DNA of 64,000 bases from Tritrichomonas musculus (lineage: Eukaryota > Parabasalia > Tritrichomonadida > Tritrichomonadidae). Positions 20,607 through 29,527 of the stretch are shown here, one piece after another (within the stretch, counting starts at the first letter, position 1; every line of letters starts with the position of its first letter). The notes below the pieces were generated by a model. It worked only from the letters and a program-made list of their open reading frames with translations, made no database searches and was not told where the DNA came from. The translations under genes were made by a program, and so were the position numbers. The DNA is taken from contig JAPFFF010000030.1 in the NCBI GenBank assembly GCA_039105265.1, positions 992,001 through 1,056,000 on the forward strand, written 5' to 3'.

Positions 20607-23600
20607 ATGCATCATTTAGCAAAAGAAACTTTAGATTTGAAAGATTATGAAAAGCATGACAAGCTTTTTTTTAATCGCAAAACCAAATATTACGAAATTA
20701 TGGATCCAATAACAGGGAATAAAAATATTGCTAAAATTTTTTTAAAAACTGTTGATAATTGCTCTCGAAAGCATATTCTTAATTTATACCGAGAAATTTA
20801 TATTAATTCCAAAATAAAGCATCCATCTTTTTTGCAATATAAAGGATTTAGTTTTCTAGATTTTAAGTCCCGACGCAGACCAGTAATTGTATTTGACCAC
20901 ATTTCCAATTTTCCACTAAATTTACAAATAAAATCGTCATTAAAAGACAAAAGTCTTTCTGATAAAAAGACAAAAATTCGATATCAAATTGATCCACCAA
21001 AAAAAGACCAATATGAAAAAATACATCAAAAAATCAATATAAAACTAACTCCTACCAAAAAACTAATCATTTTATATGGAATTGCGTCAGGGATGTCATA
21101 TTTACATTCTCATAATATTCTTCATCGCAACTTGAGTACTTCGAGCATTTTTTTCGATGATTCTTTATTGCCAAAAATAACAGGTCTTGATTTTTCAAAG
21201 CCATTAGTTCAAATTTCTCCTTTAGACGAGCCCAAAAAAGACGGAAAATTAATCGGAGATATAAAAAATCTCGCTCCTGAAATTTTACTGAACTTGGAAT
21301 ACGGAAAAGCTAGCGATGTCTACTCATTTTCTCTTCTTATGTACGAATTAATGACATCCAAGTTACCATATGATGATTTAAGCAAAAAAAAAGAAATAAT
21401 AGAAAAAATTGGAAAAAACGGGAATCGACCAAATATCGATTCAAATATTCCAAGAGTATATCAAAAACTTATTGAAAAATGCTGGACACAAAATCCCAAA
21501 GAAAGGCCAACTTTTGATGAAATTGCTTTTGAGCTTAGAAATAATTCCGAGTTCATTACATATGAAGTTGATAAAGAAGAATTTTATGAATATGTCAAAT
21601 TCATTGAAAATTCAACGGTTGAATTTGATACCGAAAAGACGATTGATGAACTTGATTTATTTCTCAAAGAAATTTCAAACCAAATGAAGATATCAAAAAT
21701 TGACTATAACGATCACCTTCCTATGAATTCAAATTCACTTTTAGATATTGAAAAATATTTGAAAAAAGGTGACAATTTGAACTATCAAGCAATTGAAAAA
21801 GAAACAAACATTAAATTTCATGTTGATTCATGTTTAAGAGAAATCAACACTTTTCTTCGGTATGAAATTGTAAATTTTGCACGAAGTGTGAATATTGTTT
21901 CACAATTGAATCATCCAGCGATACTCAAATTCATTGGCTATAGTCCAGTTGACTTTGATAACATGGAGATTCCGATTTGTTTGACAGAAAATTATCACAC
22001 TGAAGAATGTTTCAAAGATGACACATTGAAACTGATTGTTTTATATGGAGTTGCTTCAGGAATGGCTTATTTGCACTCACACAACATTCTCCATCGAAAT
22101 CTAAAACTTGAATCAATTTATATGAATGATTTCATGCTTCCTAAGTTTTATGGCTTTGAAATAGCGAAAGAAATAAATGGTGATTCAACAGGTCCTAATA
22201 AAACAATCAAAGGAACACCAATATACATTGCACCAGAAGTTTATTTGAATGAAGGTTATAGTAAGAAGAGTGATGTTTATTCATATTCATTAATTTTATA
22301 TGAAATTATCACCAATGAAAAACCATATTCAAATCTTCTAAGTCCTAAAGAAATCAAAGAAAAAGTTGCATATGAACATCAACGACCAATCTTTAAAAAA
22401 CCTATTTTATCTTGCTATCGTTCACTTATTGAAAAATGTTGGGAACCAAATCCTAAAGATCGTCCAACATTTGAAGAAATTTTAACTGAATTAAGAACAA
22501 ATCCTGACTTTATAACCGACACTGTTGATAAAGAAAGATTTTTTGAATATGTTTCATATATTGATAATTATAATGCTACTTTTGAGCCTAATAGAAGAGT
22601 TAAACAACTCGACGATATCTTGGAAAATAGACTCGATTCATTCCCCGATTTTAAACATTCAGTTCATTTCAGTAACATGCGAAAAACAGAAACAAATAAT
22701 CTCATTATTAATGATGATGATTTTCTAAATGAAAAAGATTTTGAAGAAGTTAGTTATATTAAGGAGGCTAATATTTATTCAATTGATGAATTTATGAATA
22801 TAAAAAATAAAACAAATTATATTGTTGAGACAATCATTCCACCTCAATATTTGTTCAGACATGAAATTATTAATTATTCGAGAAAGCTGAATATATTGCT
22901 ACAAATTTATCATCCATTATTCTTGGAAACTGTTGGATATTCATTAGATACCGATGGCCAAGTTTCAATTTTTAATAAATTATATATAAATCATAATAAT
23001 TTGGCAAATGTTCTTCTTTGTGATAAATTTAGAAAAGAATTAGAAGAAGAAGAGGAAGAAGAAGAATTTGAAGAAGAAAATAGTGAGAAAAAAGAAGAAG
23101 AATATAAAAATGAACAAGATAAAGATTATGAAGAAGAAGAAAATAATGAAAAAGAAGAGGAAGAAGAATTTAAAGAAGATAAAAACAAAAAAAACAAAGA
23201 TAATGAAGAAGAAGATACTACTGATGATTCTATGGATTCTGATTCTTATTTAGATATATCTTTAAATAGCACGAATAAATTAATTATAATATACGGAATA
23301 GCAGTAGGAATGGCATACTTACATTCACACAATATTATACATCGTGATTTGAAACCATCAAATATTTATCTAAATACTGTATGTAAACCACAAATTGCTG
23401 GCTTTGAAATAGCGAAAGAAATAAATGGTGATTCAACAGGTCCTAATAAAACAATCAAAGGAACACCAATATACATTGCACCAGAAGTTTATTTGAATGA
23501 AGGTTATAGTAAGAAGAGTGATGTTTATTCATATTCATTAATTTTATATGAAATTATCACCAATGAAAAACCATATTCAAATCTTCTAAGTCCTAAAGAA

Positions 23601-26600
23601 ATCAAAGAAAAAGTTGCATATGAACATCAACGACCAATCTTTAAAAAACCTATTTTATCTTGCTATCGTTCACTTATTGAAAAATGTTGGGAACCAAATC
23701 CTAAAGATCGTCCAACATTTGAAGAAATTTTAACTGAATTAAGAACAAATCCTGATTTCACTAAAGGCATTAATAATGAAGAATATCAAAATTACATTGA
23801 AACATTAGATAAAGTTGAGAACACATTTAAATCTTCAAGGAAAATTGAAAAACTTGATGTGTTTGTTAAAAGCAAATTATATAAATTTAAAGAAATAAAA
23901 TCAAAGCTTAATTTTAATACAATTTTTGAAACAGAAACAAATAATGTTAACACTGATTATGATTATTGTGACATAAAAGGTTTCCAAAAGATAAAAATGA
24001 TTCAAGAAAACAGTGATGATACACTTTACATAATAAAAGAAAAGAAAACAAAGAATCTATACATTGCAAAAAGAATTTTTGAACCAAACAATAGAGACAA
24101 TCCAGAACGTCCAAAAGATTTATCAAATGAATTAAACAACCTGTTAAAGTTGAAACATCCATCTTTTTTAAAATTCATTAAATACAGTCCAGTTTATTTC
24201 CGTAGCAAACGAAATCCAGTTATTATTTTTGAAAATGCAATAAATGGAACATTAGAAAGAACACTTGAAATAGACAGGAAAAATAAAGGCAATCCGATTT
24301 TGAATGATACCAAAAAGTTAATTATTATATATGGAATAGCATCTGCAATGTCATATTTACATTCATTAAACATTATTCATTGTCGTTTAAGACCATCAAA
24401 CATTTTCCTTGATGATTTTCTTTTCCCTAAAATCACAGGATTTGATATTTCAAGAAATTTATCTGATAATCCACTTTTTTCACTAAAAGAAATAACTAAT
24501 AGTGAAAATTTTTATGATGATGATGATTTTCATAATTCACCTGAAATAGTGAAGAACTTATCTTTTAGCTCAGCTTGTGATGTTTTTTCATTTGCAGTGA
24601 TTGCTTATCAATTAATAACAAATGAATTGCCTTTTATAGATGGTGATTATTTTACTGGTTATCGTCCAGTATTTAAAGATACTGTTCCAAATTGCTACAA
24701 GCAATTAATTGATCAATGTTGGGCTCATGAGCCTGAAGAAAGACCAACATTTGATGAAATAGTGACTCATATCAAAACAAATAAAGAATTCATCACAGAA
24801 AAAGTTGATAAAGAAGAATTTTTAAATTATGTTCAATTTAATGATGAATTTATAAAAAGTAATAATAATAATGATTTATTTGAATTAGATAATTTCATTC
24901 AAACTCAAAATAAGCGATTTCGTAAAGTTAAAATTGATTATAACAAATATCGTGATTTATCAAGACTTCATTTAAATGTAAATTTAGGATCAAGTGATCT
25001 TAATTTGTATTCCAAACAGAAAAAAATTGGAAATGGTAGTTTTGGAAATGTATATAAAGTTATCTCGAAACAAAGCGGCATTGTTTATGCAGCTAAAGTG
25101 TCAAAATATGAAATAGACATTTGTTCTGATGATACAATTTTGAATCTTTCACGTGAAATTGATATAATCTCATCAATTTACCATCCTTCAATTTTAAGTT
25201 TTATTGGATATTGTCCAAAAAACTTTAAATCAAAACAAAAACCAGTCATAATTACTGAATTTGCTCAGAATGGATCATTAGAAGATGTTCTTCAAATGGA
25301 AAGAAATGGAATAGGAAATCATGATTGGGACGATACAAAAAAATTAATTAATATATATGGAATTGCTGCTGGAATGGCATATTTAGAAAAACGTTCAATT
25401 ATTCATCGTGATTTAAAACCTGACAACATTTTACTTGATGAGTTTTTATATCCAAAAATTGCCGATTTTGGAATGTCAAAAAACATAAGTTATGAAAATT
25501 CAATTAATGATAAAAAACAAGTCAAATCTGGATTTAAAGGAACATATGCTTTTTCAGCTCCTGAGATTGTTAAAAGAAATGAATATAGTGATAAAGGCGA
25601 TGTTTATTCATTCGCTATGATTATGTATGAAATAATGACTGGCGAAGTTCCTTATTATGGATTTAATCATTATAAATTTGTAGTCGAAATAAATAATGGA
25701 AATCGTCCTAAATTTAACAATCCAATTCCTTATTGTTATAAGAATCTAATTCAGCGATGCTGGAGTGAAAATGCAAGTTTAAGACCAAGCTTTTCTAAAA
25801 TTCGTTACATTCTAGAAAGTGATCCGAATTTCATTACTGAAAATGTTGATAAAGAAGAATTTTTGAATTATGTTGGATATATGAATGAATTCCAACAAAG
25901 CAATATTAAAAATGAAAACTTTCAATTTGAAAGTCATAAAAATGATTCATTTAAAAATATTATTGTAAATTCAAAATTACCAAAAATTGAAGAAAAACAA
26001 GATGTTATTAATCATGATTGTTTCTTAGATTTAACTAAATATGAAAAACAAAAAATAATAATTAAAAAAGATACAATTAAAATATATCAAATAAATGAAA
26101 TTGAAACGCAAAGTATATTTTCAGCGCATATTTCAATGAATAAAATAAATTATATTAATAAAGAAGAAATTGAAAATTTATCAAATGAAATTAAAATCAT
26201 TTCTCAATTAAATCATCCATCATTATTAAAATTTGTTGGTTTTAGTTTGTTTGATTTTAAAAATGAAAGAAAACCTTCAATTGTAACTGAATTTATTTCA
26301 AATGGAACACTCGAACAAGTTCTTGAACTTGAAAAAAATAACAAAATTATTAATGGCTGGGATGAAACAAAGAAATTAATTCTTATTTATGGAATTGCTT
26401 CTGGAATGGCATACATGCATTCGTATGGAATTGTTCATCGTAGTTTAGAACCATCAAACATTTATTTAAATGACATTTTGTTTCCAAAAATTGGAGATTT
26501 CGGTTTGTTGACAAAATTCAATAAAGCTGAAAATTTGACACATCAATCAATAACAGCTGAAAAAGGAATAAACATTTACACAGCTCCCGAAGCTTTAGAA

Positions 26601-29054
26601 TCTAATGAATTTAGTAAGTCAAGCGATGTTTATTCTTTTGCTTTCATCGTTTTTGAGGTTTTATCAAATGAAAAACCTTTCGAAGAAATCGACAAAAAAA
26701 ATCAAATTTATAAAAAAATTGTAATAGACGGTGAACGTCCTACTATTAAGGAATCTGTTCCTCACGGATTCCAAAAATTAATTCAGCAATGCTGGTCGCA
26801 AGATCCTAATGAAAGACCTGATTTTGATGACATTGTTCATTGTCTTAAAGTTGATCAAGATTTCTTGACAAAAGAAATAAACAGAGAAGATTTTATGAAA
26901 TATGTTAAATTCGTTGATTCTCATACGGTTTATATCGAATCTAATCATAAAATTGATGAAGGTGGATCAGAAATCATTAATGGAAATGAGGAACATGAAA
27001 AGGAGGATGATGGGAAAATCAACGAAATGGATTCTAACTTCATTCTTGATGAAGAAGAACATGTGAAAATATCTGAGGAAGCTGCAGATTCACTAGGAAC
27101 TGTTCAAGAAAAAAACATCAATTTTGAAATAGAAGACGAAGAAGATAAAGAAAATGAAGAAGATAAAGAAGAAGATGATGATGAAGATAAAGAAGATGAA
27201 GAAGAAAAAGTAGATGAAGAAGAAAAAAAAGATGATGAAATAGAAGAAGAAGATGAAGATAAAGAAGATGATGAAATAGAAGAAGATGATGAAGATAAAG
27301 AAGATGATGAAATAGAAGAAGATGATGAAGAAAAAGAAGATGAAGAAGAAAAAGAAGATGATGAAATAAAAGAAGATGATGAAGATAAAAAAGATAAAAA
27401 AGATAAAGAAGATGATGAAGATAAAGAAGATAAAGAAGATGATGAAAATGATGAAGAAAAAGGAGATGAAGGAAATGAAGAAGATAAAGAAGAAGAAGAT
27501 GATGATGAAAAAGAAGATGAAGGAAATGAAGAAGATAAAGAAGAAGAAGATGATGATGAAAAAGAAGATGAAGGAAATGAAGAAGATAAAGAAGAAGATG
27601 ATGATGATGAAAAAGAAGGTAAAGAAAATAATGAAGATAAAAAAGAAGAGAAAGAATTTGATAAGAATCACAACTTCATTACAGAAAAACAAAATGCGTA
27701 TGATCATTCACCATCGAATTCTCAAGAAAAGTTTATCAAAATTGATAAAGAAGAAGGTTCACTTCATCCAGAGCAATCGAAACAACAGATAACAAATTTC
27801 ATCGAAGAAAACCAAGAAGAAGCCAATTTCTCACCAGAAATTTTTCACAATTCTCCAACGAGTTCTCTCAGCAAGAACCACTTAGCATTTATCAACCAAC
27901 TCATAAACTCACGAGATGCCCAATCATTAATGAACTTTTTGAATGCCAACTGTGACAACGAAACAACATCATCAGTCTTCGATCAAGTCCTTCGTGAAGC
28001 TCCAGATTTACACGCTAACCTTTTGCAAGCTGGCATTCACACTCATAACGCAGTTGCTCATCACAAGCATGCGATTTGCCTGATTTTTGATCCAAAACAA
28101 GCCAATTACGAGGAAGCAATTGATCATCTCAAAGAGTCGATCAAATTAGGATTCAATTTTTCTCACTTTTCGCTTTCTCGTCTTTATTATGAAGTTTTCA
28201 AGGACGAAAAAGAGTGTTTTAAATGGGCAGAAGAAGGTTTCGAAAAGGGAGAAAAGTATTCAAAATGCCTTTTTGGCTTTTATGTTGCTCGTGGGATTGG
28301 AACAAAGAAAGACTTGATGAAAGGAGCTTCAATCATTCTGGAAAGTGAAGCGATCGATTTTTATGAGAATTTTTCAACTGAAATTGGACTTTTTTATTCA
28401 ATGAAGAAAAAAGTGGATGAAAAAGAAGTTTTCAAATGGTTTGAAAAAGCTTTTTTATTGAGAAAAACAACAGCAACAATCAACAATTACGGAGTCTGCT
28501 ATATTAAAGGAATTGGAGTTACTCGGAACATTTCGAAAGCGATAGAAATATTTCAAATTGTAATTGAAAAAAACGATTCAAATTCAATGTATCATTTAGC
28601 TTTTCTTCTTGAAAAAACAAATCCAATTGAATCGTTAAAATATTACAAATTATTGGCTGAAAAAAGTGACTCAATTTCAAGTTTTATTTTTAAAGATCAA
28701 AATATTACAAAAATAATAAAAGCACAAGAAAATCTTGCCTTGAAATATATGAAAGAAAATGATACAGAAAATGTAATCAAATACGTTTTTTCGTTAATAA
28801 ATGAAGGATGTTTTGATGTTCCACTTCGTTATGCTACTTTTTTGTATAAAACAAAAAATTTCAGGCAATCCTTGGTTATTTTTGATTCCCTTTTCAAGTA
28901 CAACCATCCAATCGCTGCTTACTTCATCGGTGTAATGAAATATAAAGGTGAAGGATGTGATGTGGATAAAGTTGAATCCCATAAAATTATGGAAAATCTA
29001 GCAAATAAAGGAATCGATAAAGCTGTCGAATTTCTTGAAGATTTCGTTTTTTAA
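20607..29054 (+). CDS. Six-kinase-domain TKL protein with Sel1 tail
   Basis: 2,815 residues, one uninterrupted frame. Six kinase-fold domains follow one another, with catalytic loops near residues 172 (HRNLSTSS), 495 (HRNLKLES), 911 (HRDLKPSN), 1257 (HCRLRPSN), 1599 (HRDLKPDN) and 1943 (HRSLEPSN). Only domain five has everything: GNGSFGNVY at ~1474, Lys in YAAKV, HRD, ADFGMSK and SAPE. Domain three keeps HRD but has GFE for DFG. Domain six keeps DFG and APE without HRD. The others lack both HRD and DFG. Domain three has an acidic Glu/Lys insert. A second acidic tract spans ~2120-2350, then Sel1-like repeats to the end. Likely a signalling scaffold with one enzyme and five regulatory pseudokinases. 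The ATG at 20607 directly precedes domain one. Domains two and three share an identical 357-bp block. Confidence 0.9.
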   Translation: MHHLAKETLDLKDYEKHDKLFFNRKTKYYEIMDPITGNKNIAKIFLKTVDNCSRKHILNLYREIYINSKIKHPSFLQYKGFSFLDFKSRRRPVIVFDHISNFPLNLQIKSSLKDKSLSDKKTKIRYQIDPPKKDQYEKIHQKINIKLTPTKKLIILYGIASGMSYLHSHNILHRNLSTSSIFFDDSLLPKITGLDFSKPLVQISPLDEPKKDGKLIGDIKNLAPEILLNLEYGKASDVYSFSLLMYELMTSKLPYDDLSKKKEIIEKIGKNGNRPNIDSNIPRVYQKLIEKCWTQNPKERPTFDEIAFELRNNSEFITYEVDKEEFYEYVKFIENSTVEFDTEKTIDELDLFLKEISNQMKISKIDYNDHLPMNSNSLLDIEKYLKKGDNLNYQAIEKETNIKFHVDSCLREINTFLRYEIVNFARSVNIVSQLNHPAILKFIGYSPVDFDNMEIPICLTENYHTEECFKDDTLKLIVLYGVASGMAYLHSHNILHRNLKLESIYMNDFMLPKFYGFEIAKEINGDSTGPNKTIKGTPIYIAPEVYLNEGYSKKSDVYSYSLILYEIITNEKPYSNLLSPKEIKEKVAYEHQRPIFKKPILSCYRSLIEKCWEPNPKDRPTFEEILTELRTNPDFITDTVDKERFFEYVSYIDNYNATFEPNRRVKQLDDILENRLDSFPDFKHSVHFSNMRKTETNNLIINDDDFLNEKDFEEVSYIKEANIYSIDEFMNIKNKTNYIVETIIPPQYLFRHEIINYSRKLNILLQIYHPLFLETVGYSLDTDGQVSIFNKLYINHNNLANVLLCDKFRKELEEEEEEEEFEEENSEKKEEEYKNEQDKDYEEEENNEKEEEEEFKEDKNKKNKDNEEEDTTDDSMDSDSYLDISLNSTNKLIIIYGIAVGMAYLHSHNIIHRDLKPSNIYLNTVCKPQIAGFEIAKEINGDSTGPNKTIKGTPIYIAPEVYLNEGYSKKSDVYSYSLILYEIITNEKPYSNLLSPKEIKEKVAYEHQRPIFKKPILSCYRSLIEKCWEPNPKDRPTFEEILTELRTNPDFTKGINNEEYQNYIETLDKVENTFKSSRKIEKLDVFVKSKLYKFKEIKSKLNFNTIFETETNNVNTDYDYCDIKGFQKIKMIQENSDDTLYIIKEKKTKNLYIAKRIFEPNNRDNPERPKDLSNELNNLLKLKHPSFLKFIKYSPVYFRSKRNPVIIFENAINGTLERTLEIDRKNKGNPILNDTKKLIIIYGIASAMSYLHSLNIIHCRLRPSNIFLDDFLFPKITGFDISRNLSDNPLFSLKEITNSENFYDDDDFHNSPEIVKNLSFSSACDVFSFAVIAYQLITNELPFIDGDYFTGYRPVFKDTVPNCYKQLIDQCWAHEPEERPTFDEIVTHIKTNKEFITEKVDKEEFLNYVQFNDEFIKSNNNNDLFELDNFIQTQNKRFRKVKIDYNKYRDLSRLHLNVNLGSSDLNLYSKQKKIGNGSFGNVYKVISKQSGIVYAAKVSKYEIDICSDDTILNLSREIDIISSIYHPSILSFIGYCPKNFKSKQKPVIITEFAQNGSLEDVLQMERNGIGNHDWDDTKKLINIYGIAAGMAYLEKRSIIHRDLKPDNILLDEFLYPKIADFGMSKNISYENSINDKKQVKSGFKGTYAFSAPEIVKRNEYSDKGDVYSFAMIMYEIMTGEVPYYGFNHYKFVVEINNGNRPKFNNPIPYCYKNLIQRCWSENASLRPSFSKIRYILESDPNFITENVDKEEFLNYVGYMNEFQQSNIKNENFQFESHKNDSFKNIIVNSKLPKIEEKQDVINHDCFLDLTKYEKQKIIIKKDTIKIYQINEIETQSIFSAHISMNKINYINKEEIENLSNEIKIISQLNHPSLLKFVGFSLFDFKNERKPSIVTEFISNGTLEQVLELEKNNKIINGWDETKKLILIYGIASGMAYMHSYGIVHRSLEPSNIYLNDILFPKIGDFGLLTKFNKAENLTHQSITAEKGINIYTAPEALESNEFSKSSDVYSFAFIVFEVLSNEKPFEEIDKKNQIYKKIVIDGERPTIKESVPHGFQKLIQQCWSQDPNERPDFDDIVHCLKVDQDFLTKEINREDFMKYVKFVDSHTVYIESNHKIDEGGSEIINGNEEHEKEDDGKINEMDSNFILDEEEHVKISEEAADSLGTVQEKNINFEIEDEEDKENEEDKEEDDDEDKEDEEEKVDEEEKKDDEIEEEDEDKEDDEIEEDDEDKEDDEIEEDDEEKEDEEEKEDDEIKEDDEDKKDKKDKEDDEDKEDKEDDENDEEKGDEGNEEDKEEEDDDEKEDEGNEEDKEEEDDDEKEDEGNEEDKEEDDDDEKEGKENNEDKKEEKEFDKNHNFITEKQNAYDHSPSNSQEKFIKIDKEEGSLHPEQSKQQITNFIEENQEEANFSPEIFHNSPTSSLSKNHLAFINQLINSRDAQSLMNFLNANCDNETTSSVFDQVLREAPDLHANLLQAGIHTHNAVAHHKHAICLIFDPKQANYEEAIDHLKESIKLGFNFSHFSLSRLYYEVFKDEKECFKWAEEGFEKGEKYSKCLFGFYVARGIGTKKDLMKGASIILESEAIDFYENFSTEIGLFYSMKKKVDEKEVFKWFEKAFLLRKTTATINNYGVCYIKGIGVTRNISKAIEIFQIVIEKNDSNSMYHLAFLLEKTNPIESLKYYKLLAEKSDSISSFIFKDQNITKIIKAQENLALKYMKENDTENVIKYVFSLINEGCFDVPLRYATFLYKTKNFRQSLVIFDSLFKYNHPIAAYFIGVMKYKGEGCDVDKVESHKIMENLANKGIDKAVEFLEDFVF
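22151..22507 (+). repeat. 357-bp block identical to 23399-23755 (copy 1)
   Basis: Encodes the C-lobe of kinase domain two, from GFEIAKEINGDS to LRTNPD. By eye every base matches the second copy, whereas the flanks on both sides are strongly diverged. Confidence 0.92.
23040..23235 (+). repeat. Acidic low-complexity insert (GAA-rich)
   Basis: A purine-only run coding Glu, Lys, Asp and Asn, inserted in kinase domain three between the N-lobe and the catalytic helix. It probably arose by slippage of GAA/GAAGAT units and forms a disordered acidic loop. Confidence 0.8.
23399..23755 (+). repeat. 357-bp block identical to 22151-22507 (copy 2)
   Basis: Encodes the same C-lobe in kinase domain three. 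Sharp edges in otherwise diverged domains suggest recent gene conversion rather than whole-domain duplication. Confidence 0.92.
26960..27665 (+). repeat. Acidic low-complexity tract (GAAGAT/AAAGAA)
   Basis: About 700 bp of almost pure purine plus T on the coding strand. It encodes an Asp/Glu/Lys tract that links the sixth kinase domain to the Sel1 tail. A ~57-bp subunit (GGAAATGAAGAAGATAAAGA start) is repeated three times near 27470-27600. The opposite strand gives a spurious Phe/Ile-rich ORF. Confidence 0.88.
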
Positions 29055-29527
29055 ATAAACTGATCAAATATGTATATTTTAGTTATTATATTCAAATAGA
29101 ATTCTAAATCAGAAACATTTTTAAATCTTTTTTTAGTGAATAAAAGTTAAAGAAGAATCCAAATAAATAAAGGAAGCCTGTTAATAGGCATTTTGGTGAT
29201 ATATAAAACCATAAATTTGATATTCTTGCTTTGAAATGACCTGATAACTTCTTTTATCTTCATGTATTGTATGTTGTTTTTGAAGTAATTTGGTGTCCTG
29301 ATTCAGATAGATTTTTGCTTTTAAGCCATGAAAATCCCTTGTATTTATTGTTGTTATCAGTCTGCCAAACTAATTGAATGCTAATTTTATTTCTGGTCCC
29401 TTGTGATCTTCTACTCATATTGTTATTGAAAGTAGTTGTTATCATTTATACCATAAAAAGTTTGTTCAATTCATAAACTAAAAATAAATAAACAATAATT
29501 AAAAAAAAAAAAAGAATTTTTTATTAA
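29055..29527. other. Intergenic between convergent genes
   Basis: Holds the 3' ends of the six-kinase gene and the LRR gene. A 61-codon minus-strand frame at 29260-29445 has a fairly protein-like composition (FNNNMSRRSQGTRNKISIQL) but no recognised family, so it is not called. Confidence 0.4.

Noticed and set aside
27093-27707. 204-residue Phe/Ile-rich minus-strand ORF resembling a membrane protein
   Set aside because: It is the reverse of the GAA/GAT acidic tract of the six-kinase gene.
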